Below are positions 47,429 through 55,455 of a DNA stretch of 64,000 nt, piece after piece. A program made the position numbers and the translations under genes. Each line of letters begins with the position of its first letter. Position 1 is the first letter of the stretch. The notes below the pieces were generated by a model. That model searched no databases and was not told the origin of the DNA. It saw only the letters and a list, made by a program, of their open reading frames with translations. The stretch is from Streptomyces sp. A012304 (lineage in GTDB: Bacteria > Actinomycetota > Actinomycetes > Streptomycetales > Streptomycetaceae), in the NCBI RefSeq assembly GCF_026008495.1, contig NZ_BQUN01000098.1, positions 357,538-421,537 of the forward strand, in the 5' to 3' direction.

Positions 47429-48556
47429 GTGCGCACTGTCACCGCGACGGCCGCCGCCGTCACCGCAGCCCTGGCCGCCGGCGCCGCCAGTGTCGCCGCC
47501 GGCCGCCTCGCCAGCGACGCCGCGCTCAAGGCGCCGCCCGGCCGCCCCCTGCCGACCGAACCCCGGCTGACCGTGCACGGCACGGCCGCCGGCCAGGTCA
47601 CCCTGACCCGGGACCTCGCCGCCCTGCGCCCCGGCACCTACGGCCTCTCGGGCAACGGCTCGCACGCGGTCGTCGGCCCCGTCCTGCCCGACGCCCCGCA
47701 CTCGGCCGACACCGTCGTACGCCGCCTGGAGCACGTCACGCGCGGCACCCTCAGCCGGGGCGACACCGTGTGGCTCACCCCGAACCTGCACATCGGCGAC
47801 CCCGGCAGCGCCCTCGGCCTCGACCACACCGATGTCGACGTCCCCGGCGAGCTCGGCCCCCTGCCCGCCTGGTTCGTCCCCGGCGCCCGCCGCACCTGGG
47901 TGATCGCCGTGCACGGCCTGGGCGCCACCCGGGAACACGCCCTCAACCTCACCGGCTTCCTGCACCGCCGCCGCTTCCCGGTGCTCGCCCTCACCTACCG
48001 CGGCGACCGCGGCGCGCCCCGCTCCCCGGACGGCCTCAACCACTTCGGCGAGACCGAGTGGCGCGACCTGGACGCGGCGATGCGGTACGCCGTCCGCCGC
48101 GGCGCCGAACGTCTCGTCCTGCTCGGCTGGTCCACCGGCGCCACCATGGCCCTGCGCGCCGCCGCCCACTCCGGACTGAGCGACGTGATCTCCGGCCTGG
48201 TCCTGGACTCCCCGGTGCTGGACTGGCCCACGACACTGCGCGCCCTCGCCGCCGCCCGGCACACCCCGGGCCCCCTGCTGCCGCTGGCCGTCCGCGCCGC
48301 CCAGGGCCGCACCGGCCTGCGCACCGACCGCGCCGACGAGCCCACCGACCCCCACCGGCTGCGGGTACCGACCCTGATCTTCCACGGACCCGACGACACG
48401 GTGGCCCCCTGGGCGCTCACCCGCCGCCTGGCCTCCCTCCGCACCGACCTGGTCGCCCTGCACCCGGTCCCGCGGGCCCCGCACGCGGCGATGTGGAACG
48501 CCGACCCGGCCGCCTACGAGGAGGCGCTGCGGCGCTTCCTGATCCCGCTGATGTGA
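47429..48556 (+). CDS. Alpha/beta hydrolase, possible membrane-anchored lipase/esterase
   Basis: 375-aa hydrolase. Predicted start GTG 47429 with an N-terminal Ala/Val hydrophobic stretch (about residues 3-25) that could be a signal anchor. Nucleophile elbow GWSTGA (Ser about 240), acid in FHGPDDTVAPW, and His in RAPHAAMWN. A 113-bp gap separates it from the aldolase. RBS weak, so the start is tentative. Confidence 0.8.
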   Translation: MRTVTATAAAVTAALAAGAASVAAGRLASDAALKAPPGRPLPTEPRLTVHGTAAGQVTLTRDLAALRPGTYGLSGNGSHAVVGPVLPDAPHSADTVVRRLEHVTRGTLSRGDTVWLTPNLHIGDPGSALGLDHTDVDVPGELGPLPAWFVPGARRTWVIAVHGLGATREHALNLTGFLHRRRFPVLALTYRGDRGAPRSPDGLNHFGETEWRDLDAAMRYAVRRGAERLVLLGWSTGATMALRAAAHSGLSDVISGLVLDSPVLDWPTTLRALAAARHTPGPLLPLAVRAAQGRTGLRTDRADEPTDPHRLRVPTLIFHGPDDTVAPWALTRRLASLRTDLVALHPVPRAPHAAMWNADPAAYEEALRRFLIPLM

Positions 48557-48566
48557 GAGCGGTCCC

Positions 48567-48594
48567 GACGGTTCCGTTTAGACGGTTCCGTTTA
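48567..48594. repeat. Perfect 14-bp tandem repeat
   Basis: GACGGTTCCGTTTA repeated twice head to tail, 10 bp after the hydrolase stop and 124 bp before the next gene. Confidence 0.9.
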
Positions 48595-48718
48595 AGGGTG
48601 TACCACTGGCTTGATCATGCCTCCCGACCCCTCTTCCACCCCTGTGCGTTGGCCAGTCCCGTAGCCCGCGGTGACATTCCGTTTGGGTTTTCGGACCGTC
48701 AACCGGAAGACTGCACCC

Positions 48719-50149
48719 GTGACGTCCCGTATCCCGCGCGACTCCAGGCTTCGACTCGTCCGCCCGCGACCCCTGGCCGCCGCCCCCTCAGCTGTGAACC
48801 AGCGGCGCCCGCGCCGCCCCGCGCCCCGCCCCCCGGAGGGCACCCCGGCCCCGGCGGAGCTGGCCAGAATGGCGCGCTCAGGTCTCGCCGCCGCCGCCCG
48901 CGTCGCCCGCTGGGCCGACGCCGCCCTCGGCCCCGGCCGCGACGGAGCGACCCACGACGGCAAGGCCACCCTCTCCGACGCCACCGCCGAACGGGCCGCC
49001 GACGACCTCGGCGTGACCCCGGCTCAGATCCGCGCCGACTGGGACACCGCCCGCCTCGCCGGTCTCGTCGAGGTGCACGGCGACAGCGCCCGCCCCGGCT
49101 GGCGGCTGCGCGCCTGGGACCGCGACGACAGCGCCGTACTGCGCGGCTGGGTCGCCCTCTTCGACGCCTGGTCGCTCGCCACCCCGGAACCCGCCGACCA
49201 GGAGCCCGGAGCCGTCGCCGAGGTCGTCTCGGCGATGCCGCAGGTGCTCTCCTTCCTCCAGCTGTCCGCCGGCCCCGTGCCCGTGGAGCAGCTGCTGGAC
49301 CTGCTGAGCCAGCGCGTCACCGAACTGCGCACCGAGCGCTGCGAGGTGTCCTACGGCCCCGACGCCGACACCGCGAGCCCCAAGGCCCCCGCCCCCGACG
49401 CCGACCCGGCGCAGCCCGCCCGGGACGCCGAACTCGCCCCCCTCCTCGACTGGGCCCTGCGCGCCCTCGCCTCCGTAGGCGCCCTCACCTGCGGCGAGGG
49501 CCAGGCGACGCTCACCCCGCTCGGCAACTGGGCGGTCTGGGTCAAGCTGGAGCAGATCTGCGTCGCCGCGCAGAGCCCCGCCGGCAACATCGAGGTCTCC
49601 GCCGAGGAGATGCTCCGCGGCTGCGCCCAGCTCCGGCCCAACGCGGCCCGCGCCGAGTACCGCGCCTGGCTCGCCGCCCGCCCCGTCGGCAGCGCCGTCA
49701 CCGAGCTGCTGTCCGCCGCCCGCGGCGAGGACGCGCTGCTGCGCGGCCTCGCCTTCGAGGCGCTGCGCGTCGTCGGCGCCCCCGCCGAGCCCGACGTCCG
49801 CGCCGTCGTCGAGGAGCCGGCCCTCAGGCCGTACGCCCTGCTGTGGCTCGCGGAGCACGACGGCGTGGACCCCGAGGACGCGCACGAGGTGCTCACCCGG
49901 GAGGAGGCCACCTGGCTGTGGGTCGACACCGCCGCGGCCGTCGCCGACCACGGCGAGGCGCCGATGCTGGTGCGGCATCTGGAGTCCGCGCTCCAGCCGA
50001 CCGTCCCCGCGCTGCTGGACGAGGTGCGCGCCGTCGGACACCCGCGCACCGTGCAGGTCCTGGTCGCGCTGGCCGCCGCCCACCCGGACCCGGCCCTGGC
50101 CAAGGCCGTCCGCCGGGCCGCCTTCCAGGTACACACCGGGGGCAGCTGA
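48719..50149 (+). CDS. Uncharacterised actinobacterial protein
   Basis: 476 aa from GTG 48719 (GGAAG 9 nt upstream; an in-frame GTG at 48671 has no RBS). I do not recognise the family. The first 45 residues are Arg/Pro-rich; then DDLGVTPAQIRADWDTARLAGLVEV looks like a winged-helix DNA-binding or protein-binding module, followed by Ala/Leu-rich helices and HEAT-like repeats near the C-terminus (ALLDEVRAVGHPRTVQVLVALAAAH region). No signal peptide or membrane helix. Codon bias is typical, so it is a real gene. Confidence 0.78.
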   Translation: MTSRIPRDSRLRLVRPRPLAAAPSAVNQRRPRRPAPRPPEGTPAPAELARMARSGLAAAARVARWADAALGPGRDGATHDGKATLSDATAERAADDLGVTPAQIRADWDTARLAGLVEVHGDSARPGWRLRAWDRDDSAVLRGWVALFDAWSLATPEPADQEPGAVAEVVSAMPQVLSFLQLSAGPVPVEQLLDLLSQRVTELRTERCEVSYGPDADTASPKAPAPDADPAQPARDAELAPLLDWALRALASVGALTCGEGQATLTPLGNWAVWVKLEQICVAAQSPAGNIEVSAEEMLRGCAQLRPNAARAEYRAWLAARPVGSAVTELLSAARGEDALLRGLAFEALRVVGAPAEPDVRAVVEEPALRPYALLWLAEHDGVDPEDAHEVLTREEATWLWVDTAAAVADHGEAPMLVRHLESALQPTVPALLDEVRAVGHPRTVQVLVALAAAHPDPALAKAVRRAAFQVHTGGS

Positions 50150-50165
50150 CCCCGGGGAGCGGCCG

Positions 50166-50579
50166 TCAGCCCGGTATCTCGGGCGCGTACGTGCCGAAGC
50201 TCCAGACGTTGCCCTCGGCGTCCCGGGCCATGTAGTCGCGGGAGCCGTACTCCTGGTCCGTCGGGGGCATCAGGATCTCCGCGCCGTGCTCCACGGCCCG
50301 CCGGTGGTGGGCGTCGACGTCGTCCACGACGACGTACACCCCGGTGGTGCCCGCGTCCTTCATCGCGGTGGCGAAGACACCGCCGCCGCCCTTGGAGCCC
50401 ACCATCACCGCGCCGTTGCCCTGCGCCAGCTCGGCGTGCAGCACCGAGCCGTCCTCGCCCTCGTACACGGAGAGTTCGGTGAAGCCGAAGGCCTCCGTGA
50501 GCTGCCGGATCGCCGCCTTGGCGTCCGCGTACAGCAGCGTCGGACAGATGCCCGGACGTCCATCGCTCGTACCGGCCAT
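50166..50579 (-). CDS. VOC-family (glyoxalase/bleomycin-resistance) protein
   Basis: 137-aa two-module betaalphabetabetabeta fold protein of the PhnB-like type. CPTLLYADAKAAIRQLTEAFGF start, VYVVVDDVDAHHRRAVEHGAEILMPP, and C-terminal GSRDYMARDAEGNVWSFGTY are characteristic. Start ATG 50579 with GAGGGAG upstream. Convergent with the preceding gene. Substrate unknown. Confidence 0.85.
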   Translation of the reverse strand: MAGTSDGRPGICPTLLYADAKAAIRQLTEAFGFTELSVYEGEDGSVLHAELAQGNGAVMVGSKGGGGVFATAMKDAGTTGVYVVVDDVDAHHRRAVEHGAEILMPPTDQEYGSRDYMARDAEGNVWSFGTYAPEIPG

Positions 50580-50757
50580 GCCGACCACTCCCTCACGATC
50601 CCTCGTGAATCCCTGTGAATCTCGTGTCCCCGCGGACATCTCCACCCGCCGTCCAGTCTCGCAGCGACCACTGACAACGGCTCGGGCACGAGGCGGCGCG
50701 GGGCACCGGCCGGTGATCGAACACCCGAACCAAGGAAAAGTGGTTGCACGACCCCGT

Positions 50758-50763
50758 TAGACT
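50758..50763 (+). promoter_or_regulatory. -10 box for a leaderless transcript
   Basis: TAGACT (TANNNT) ends 6 nt before the ATG of the MAILLAH frame, as expected for a leaderless message. An alternative is an ECF-type promoter, GGAAA (50734-50738) and GTT (50756-50758) with a 17-bp spacer. Confidence 0.5.
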
Positions 50764-50769
50764 GGCCCC

Positions 50770-50793
50770 ATGGCCATTCTCCTCGCGCATTAG
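50770..50793 (+). CDS. Seven-codon leader peptide MAILLAH
   Basis: ATG GCC ATT CTC CTC GCG CAT TAG, 58 bp upstream of the ABC-F start. It begins 6 nt after TAGACT and is followed immediately by a hairpin. The position, leaderless context and downstream ABC-F gene suggest a ribosome-sensing leader. Translation is inferred. Confidence 0.55.
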   Translation: MAILLAH

Positions 50794-50795
50794 AC

Positions 50796-50826
50796 GGCGG
50801 GAACGTCCTCAGCCGCCCATCCCGCC
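50796..50826 (+). promoter_or_regulatory. Leader hairpin before ABC-F gene
   Basis: GGCGGGA (50796-50802) pairs with TCCCGCC (50820-50826); GGCGG can alternatively pair with CCGCC at 50813-50817. It lies between the MAILLAH stop and the ABC-F RBS (GGAG 50841). Likely attenuator or translation-control element. Confidence 0.5.
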
Positions 50827-50851
50827 AACGACCCCGCACTGGAGTCTGTCC

Positions 50852-52450
50852 GTGATCTCCGCCTCCGGCATCGAGCTGCGCGCCGGTGCCCGCATCCTCA
50901 TCGAGAACGCCTCCTTCCGTATCGCCAAGGGCGACCGCATCGGCCTCGTCGGCCGCAACGGCGCGGGCAAGACCACCCTCACCAAGGTCCTGGCCGGTGA
51001 GGGCATCCCGGCCGGCGGCACCGTCACCCGGTCCGGAGAGGTCGGCTACCTCCCGCAGGACCCCCGCACCGGCGACCTCGACGTCTTCGCCCGCGACCGC
51101 ATCCTCTCCGCGCGCGGCCTGGACGTCCTGATCCGCAAGATGCGCGACAACGAACAGCGCATCGCCAACGGCCAGGGCGCCACCCGCGAGAAGGCCATGA
51201 AGCAGTACGAGCGCCAGGAGACGGAGTTCCTCACCAAGGGCGGTTACGCCGCCGAGGCCGAGGCCGCCACCATCGCCGCCGCGCTCAACCTGCCCGACCG
51301 CGTCCTCGGCCAGCCGCTGCACACCCTCTCCGGCGGTCAGCGCCGCCGCGTGGAGCTGGCCCGCATCCTCTTCTCCGACGCGGACACGCTCCTGCTCGAC
51401 GAGCCGACGAACCACCTCGACGCCGACTCGATCGTCTGGCTGCGCGACTACCTCAAGACCTACCGCGGCGGCTTCATCGTCATTTCCCACGACGTCGACC
51501 TGGTCGAGACGGTCGTCAACAAGGTGTTCTACCTGGACGCCAACCGCTCCCAGATCGACATCTACAACATGGGCTGGAAGCTCTACCAGCAGCAGCGCGA
51601 GGCCGACGAGAAGCGCCGCAAGCGCGAGCGCGCCAACGCCGAGAAGAAGGCCGCGGCGCTGAACGCGCAGGCCGACAAGATGCGCGCCAAGGCCACCAAG
51701 ACGGTCGCCGCGCAGAACATGGCCCGCCGCGCCGAGAAGCTGCTCTCCGGTCTCGAAGAGGTCCGGATGTCCGACAAGGTCGCCAAGCTCCGCTTCCCCG
51801 AGCCCGCGCCCTGCGGCAGGACGCCCCTGATGGCCGAGGGCCTGTCGAAGTCGTACGGCTCGCTGGAGATCTTCACCGACGTCGACCTGGCCATCGACAA
51901 GGGCTCCCGGGTCGTCATCCTCGGTCTCAACGGCGCCGGCAAGACCACCCTGCTGCGGCTGCTCGGCGGGGTGGAGCAGCCCGACACCGGCAGGGTCGTC
52001 CCGGGGCACGGCCTCAAGCTCGGCTACTACGCCCAGGAGCACGAGACCCTCGACCCGGACCGCACGGTCCTGGAGAACATGCGCTCCGCCGCCCCCGACA
52101 TGGACCTCGTGGAGGTCCGCAAGGTGCTCGGCTCGTTCCTGTTCTCCGGCGACGACGTGGACAAGCCGGCCGGGGTCCTCTCCGGCGGCGAGAAGACCCG
52201 GCTGGCCCTGGCCACCCTGGTCGTCTCCTCGGCGAACGTGCTGCTGCTCGACGAGCCCACCAACAACCTCGACCCGGCCAGCCGCGAGGAGATCCTCGGC
52301 GCGCTGCGCACCTACAAGGGCGCGGTCGTCCTCGTCACCCACGACGAGGGCGCCGTCGAGGCGCTCCAGCCGGAGCGGATCATCCTGCTCCCGGACGGCG
52401 TCGAGGACCTGTGGGGTTCCGACTACGCGGATCTCGTCGCCCTGGCTTGA
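50852..52450 (+). CDS. ABC-F family ATPase
   Basis: 532-aa soluble protein with two ABC ATPase domains and no membrane segment. Domain 1: Walker A GRNGAGKTT, signature LSGGQRRRVELARIL, Walker B DTLLLDEPTNHLD. A basic linker with KRRKRERANAEKKAAA-type helices (about residues 245-305) would reach the ribosomal P/E site. Domain 2: GLNGAGKTT, LSGGEKTRLALATLV, VLLLDEPTNNLD. GTG 50852 has GGAG at 7 nt. Such proteins act on the ribosome as translation factors or antibiotic-protection proteins; which applies here is unknown. Confidence 0.92.
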   Translation: MISASGIELRAGARILIENASFRIAKGDRIGLVGRNGAGKTTLTKVLAGEGIPAGGTVTRSGEVGYLPQDPRTGDLDVFARDRILSARGLDVLIRKMRDNEQRIANGQGATREKAMKQYERQETEFLTKGGYAAEAEAATIAAALNLPDRVLGQPLHTLSGGQRRRVELARILFSDADTLLLDEPTNHLDADSIVWLRDYLKTYRGGFIVISHDVDLVETVVNKVFYLDANRSQIDIYNMGWKLYQQQREADEKRRKRERANAEKKAAALNAQADKMRAKATKTVAAQNMARRAEKLLSGLEEVRMSDKVAKLRFPEPAPCGRTPLMAEGLSKSYGSLEIFTDVDLAIDKGSRVVILGLNGAGKTTLLRLLGGVEQPDTGRVVPGHGLKLGYYAQEHETLDPDRTVLENMRSAAPDMDLVEVRKVLGSFLFSGDDVDKPAGVLSGGEKTRLALATLVVSSANVLLLDEPTNNLDPASREEILGALRTYKGAVVLVTHDEGAVEALQPERIILLPDGVEDLWGSDYADLVALA

Positions 52451-52516
52451 TCGACGGCGTGATCCCCGGCGTATGGATCATTCGGCCTACCGGTGATCCA
52501 TCATCTGTGTGAGATC
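52449..52516. promoter_or_regulatory. Cluster of five GATC sites upstream of gbn
   Basis: GATC at 52449, 52461, 52476, 52495 and 52513 (five in 68 bp), plus one at 52743. In DNA of this composition about one per 400 bp is expected. The next gene encodes a GATC-binding protein, so this may be an autoregulatory site. Confidence 0.65.
52473..52501 (+). terminator. Hairpin after the ABC-F gene
   Basis: ATGGATCA / TGATCCAT, 8-bp perfect stem with an inner CGG-CCTA-CCG extension, 23 bp after the ABC-F stop. It contains two of the GATC sites symmetrically, so it may also serve as a protein-binding site. Confidence 0.55.
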
Positions 52517-52551
52517 TCCTCGTATCGAGGTGTGTCCTACACGGATTTCGC

Positions 52552-52582
52552 GGCCGACCCCTCTGTCGACGAGGGGTCGGCC
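52552..52582. terminator. Perfect 12-bp-stem hairpin
   Basis: GGCCGACCCCTC-TGTCGAC-GAGGGGTCGGCC, about 200 bp before gbn and 100 bp after the ABC-F gene. Factor-independent terminator geometry without a T tract. Confidence 0.65.
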
Positions 52583-52785
52583 GTCGCGCGTCTCTGACCT
52601 GGGACTTCGCGGAACAACCCGTTCGGCCGTACGAACACCACCGTATGGAATGACGGATTCCATTTGTGGGGACGTGCTCCTGTCGTCACAACCATGTCGC
52701 ACGGACCTTGCCGAATGGGTGGCCATCACGCCCCGGAGGGGTGATCATGAGGAGACCAGAGCGCACTTCCCATGAGGAGGCACGG

Positions 52786-53007
52786 GTGGCCGAGACTCTG
52801 AAGAAGGGCAGCCGGGTGACCGGCGCCGCGCGCGACAAGCTCGCGGCAGACCTGAAGAAGAAGTACGACTCCGGTGCGAGCATCCGGGCGCTGGCCGAGG
52901 AGACCGGCCGCTCGTATGGCTTCGTACACCGGATGCTCAGCGAGTCGGGCGTCACGCTGCGTGGGCGTGGCGGGGCGACGCGGGGCAAGAAGGCCGCCTC
53001 GTCCTGA
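52786..53007 (+). CDS. gbn: Small nucleoid-associated, GATC-binding protein Gbn
   Basis: 73-aa basic protein (MAETLKKGSRVTGAARDKLA start) from GTG 52786 with GAGGAGG at 5 nt. Residues about 31-55 (ASIRALAEETGRSYGFVHRM) form a helix-turn-helix; the C-terminal tail RGRGGATRGKKAASS is Arg/Gly/Lys-rich. Length, sequence and position match SCO1839 (Gbn), described as a GATC-binding nucleoid protein affecting sporulation and antibiotic production (recalled). The frame extends upstream to 52666 without RBS. Confidence 0.88.
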   Translation: MAETLKKGSRVTGAARDKLAADLKKKYDSGASIRALAEETGRSYGFVHRMLSESGVTLRGRGGATRGKKAASS

Positions 53008-53036
53008 CCCCGGGCGGCCCACCGGCTTCGATGGTG

Positions 53037-53068
53037 CCACCCGGTCGGTCGTCCGGCCGGCCGGGTGG
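53037..53068 (+). terminator. Hairpin after gbn
   Basis: CCACCCGG / CCGGGTGG, 8-bp stem with a 16-nt loop that has its own CCGGCCGG, followed by TT, 30 bp after the gbn stop. Confidence 0.65.
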
Positions 53069-53131
53069 TTACTGTGCAGTCACTTAGCCTGCTCCCAGCA
53101 TGCTGCTGACCGCACCCATCGGAGGCGCCCC

Positions 53132-53935
53132 ATGGCTTCGCCCGACCAGGAACTCGCTCCTCTGCTCGACAAGGACGGCGTACGGCTCACCGTCGACGAC
53201 GCGCTCGCCACGGTGACGCTGACCAACCCGGCCAAGCGCAACGCGCAGAGCCCCGCCCTGTGGCGTGCGCTCGCCGAAGCCGGGCGGCTGCTGCCGGGCT
53301 CCGTCCGTGTGGTCGTGCTGCGCGGCGAGGGCAAGTCCTTCTCCGCCGGCCTCGACCGGCAGATGTTCACGCCCGAGGGGATCGAGGGCGAACCCTCCTT
53401 CATCGATCTCGCGCGCAGTGACGACGCCGAACTCGACGCCGCCATCGCCGGGTTCCAGGAGGGCTTCACCTGGTGGCGACGGAGCGACGTCGTGTCGATC
53501 GCCGCCGTCCAGGGCCACGCCATCGGCGCCGGCTTCCAGCTCGCGCTCGCGTGTGACCTGCGCGTCGTCGCCGACGACGTGCAGTTCGCCATGCGCGAGA
53601 CCAGCCTGGGCCTGGTGCCGGACCTCACCGGCACGCACCCCCTCGTCTCCCTCGTCGGCTACGGCCGTGCCGTCGAGATGTGCCTGACCGGCCGTTTCGT
53701 CCACGCCGAGGAGGCGGTCGCCGCCGGGCTCGCCAACCTCGCCGTACCCGTCCAAGAGCTGGACGCGACGGTCCGCGAGCTGGCCACCGCGATCCTCGCC
53801 GCGCCCCGCGACGCCGTCATCGAGACCAAGGCCCTGCTGCGCGGCGCGACCGGGCGCACCTACGACGAACAGCGGTCGGCCGAACGCGCCGCCCAGGCCC
53901 GCCGCCTGCGTGACCTGGCGGGCCTCGGCGAGTGA
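53132..53935 (+). CDS. Enoyl-CoA hydratase/isomerase (crotonase) family protein
   Basis: 267-aa crotonase-fold protein. Oxyanion-hole segments KSFSAGLD and GHAIGAGF bind acyl-CoA. Where mitochondrial hydratase has Glu144 (GGGCELA) this protein has Gln (GAGFQLA), while the second acid position is Glu (MRETSLGLVPD). ATG 53132, GGAGG at 7 nt. It may be an isomerase or hydrolase rather than a hydratase. Convergent with the next gene. Confidence 0.85.
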   Translation: MASPDQELAPLLDKDGVRLTVDDALATVTLTNPAKRNAQSPALWRALAEAGRLLPGSVRVVVLRGEGKSFSAGLDRQMFTPEGIEGEPSFIDLARSDDAELDAAIAGFQEGFTWWRRSDVVSIAAVQGHAIGAGFQLALACDLRVVADDVQFAMRETSLGLVPDLTGTHPLVSLVGYGRAVEMCLTGRFVHAEEAVAAGLANLAVPVQELDATVRELATAILAAPRDAVIETKALLRGATGRTYDEQRSAERAAQARRLRDLAGLGE

Positions 53936-53945
53936 CTCACCGGTC

Positions 53946-54662
53946 TCAGTCCACCGACGTCACCAGCACCGTCACCGTCGGCTGATCCGGCAGCGCCCGC
54001 GAGACGGCAGCGCGGACCTGGCGGGCGACGTCCAGCGCCCGGTGGGCCGCGCTCACCGTGATCTCCACACGCGCGTGCCGACGCGGCAGGGCGGCGGCCG
54101 TCGCGCCCTCGCGTTCCTCCAGGCGCACCGCCCGGCCGAGCACGTCGGTCATCCCGGTCACGCCCGGCACCGCGAGGGCGGCGGCGCCCGCCCGTGCCTC
54201 GTCACCCTCCGTCGCCGCCGCGGCCGACGCCGGCCGGGGCGGCCGTACGGGTTGCGGCTCCTCCTCCTGGTCCAGCAAGGCCGTCACCCGCAGGTCCACC
54301 TCGGCCACCACCAGCCCCAGCCGCTCCACCGCCGCCGTCGCCAGGGCCGTGCGCAGGCGGGACGCCGCCGTCGGCAGCGGCTCGGAGGGCACCGCCGCGA
54401 ACTCCGCCGTCACCCGCAAGGGCCCCGGCGGCAGCCCGCTCGGCGGAGGCGGTACGACCGGCTCCGGTGCGCCGGCCGGGTCGGCCACCGCCAGCCGCAC
54501 CGTGCCCAGCCGCACACCCCGCAGCTCCCGCGAGGCCTGCCGCAGCACCGCCTCGGCCGCGCCCTCCGCGATCCACACACCGTCCCGTGGCCCGCCCAGC
54601 GGCAGCAGCCTGCCGAGCCCCAGCTGTTCCCGCACCGCCCGCGTCCACCGATCCGCCGTCAT
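53946..54662 (-). CDS. Uncharacterised protein divergent from Gls24 cluster (often labelled nucleopolyhedrovirus P10 family)
   Basis: 238 aa from ATG 54662 (MTADRWTRAVREQLGLGRLLPLG). A central Pro-rich stretch (about 80-95) and an Ala-rich segment; the C-terminal 60 residues (RHARVEITVSAAHRALDVARQVRAAVSRALPD split) resemble one Asp23/Gls24 domain. Context (divergent with an 87-bp shared promoter) links it to that cluster. The RBS GGAGG is only 1 nt from the ATG, so an alternative start at 54680 is possible. Confidence 0.75.
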   Translation of the reverse strand: MTADRWTRAVREQLGLGRLLPLGGPRDGVWIAEGAAEAVLRQASRELRGVRLGTVRLAVADPAGAPEPVVPPPPSGLPPGPLRVTAEFAAVPSEPLPTAASRLRTALATAAVERLGLVVAEVDLRVTALLDQEEEPQPVRPPRPASAAAATEGDEARAGAAALAVPGVTGMTDVLGRAVRLEEREGATAAALPRRHARVEITVSAAHRALDVARQVRAAVSRALPDQPTVTVLVTSVD

Positions 54663-54749
54663 TCCTCCAGCCTGCCGCATCCCCGGAGCGCGGCGCGGCA
54701 ACCGCGCTTACCGTGGTCGAAGGGGAACGAACGAAAAGGACATATGGCG

Positions 54750-55232
54750 ATGAGTGAGACGGCGGAGCAGAATCGGACACAGATCTCGGAGGGCGGCACG
54801 GAGGCGGCGCAGGGCCGCAAGGCCACCCGGCGAGGCGGAGGCGACCCGGCGAGCCGGGGGCGCACCACCATCGCCGACGGGGTCGTGGAGAAGATCGCCG
54901 GACTGGCGACGCGGGACGTCGTGGGCGTTCATGCGATGGGCAGCGGCATCAGCCGCACCTTCGGCGCCGTACGCGACCGGGTGCCCGGCGGGTCCAAGTC
55001 GGTGACCCGCGGCGTCAAGGCCGAGGTCGGAGAGGTGCAGACCGCGCTCGACCTGGAGATCGTCGTCGACTACGGCGTGTCGATCTCCGACGTCGCGCGG
55101 GACGTGCGGGAGAACGTGGTCGCGGCGGTGGAGCGGATGACCGGACTGGAGGTCGTCGAGGTCAACATCGCGGTGAGCGATGTGAAGCTGCCCGACGAGG
55201 AGGACGAGGAGCCGGAGCCCCGGATCCAGTGA
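54750..55232 (+). CDS. Asp23/Gls24 family envelope stress protein
   Basis: 160-aa alkaline-shock-type protein. Disordered N-terminus (about 45 residues), then an Asp23 domain: TTIADGVVEKIAGLATRDVVGVHAM, LDLEIVVDYGVSISDVARDVRENV and VVEVNIAVSDVKLPDEE. ATG 54750 is preferred to ATG 54744, because AAAAGGA lies 9 nt from the former and 3 nt from the latter. First of five genes; these proteins act at the membrane through AmaP-like anchors. Confidence 0.9.
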   Translation: MSETAEQNRTQISEGGTEAAQGRKATRRGGGDPASRGRTTIADGVVEKIAGLATRDVVGVHAMGSGISRTFGAVRDRVPGGSKSVTRGVKAEVGEVQTALDLEIVVDYGVSISDVARDVRENVVAAVERMTGLEVVEVNIAVSDVKLPDEEDEEPEPRIQ

Positions 55233-55265
55233 CGTGGCGGCGCGTTCCGCCGAGGGGAGTGAACC

Positions 55266-55451
55266 TTGAGCATGGCCGTGGTCGGCATGATCGCCGGCAT
55301 GGCGCTGGGCTTCGCCGGATACTTCGGCGGGTTCGGGGCCTTTCTGCTGGTGGCGGCTCTGGGCGCCATCGGCCTCGTCGTCGGACGGTTCGTGGAGGGC
55401 GACATCGAACTCGGCGACTTCTTCCGCACGCGTGACGACCGGCGCCGGTGA
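55266..55451 (+). CDS. Small membrane protein of the Asp23 cluster (DUF2273-like)
   Basis: 61-aa protein, TTG 55266 (GAGGGGAG 7 nt upstream) or ATG 55272. Two hydrophobic stretches (about 4-20 and 25-42) and an acidic/basic tail VEGDIELGDFFRTRDDRRR. Position matches DUF2273 proteins found beside asp23/amaP in Firmicutes. Confidence 0.78.
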   Translation: MSMAVVGMIAGMALGFAGYFGGFGAFLLVAALGAIGLVVGRFVEGDIELGDFFRTRDDRRR

Positions 55452-55455
55452 CGTC

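Noticed and set aside
50744..50749. TTGCAC as the -35 of the MAILLAH transcript
   Set aside because: Only 8 bp separate it from TAGACT, far too short for a sigma-70 spacer.
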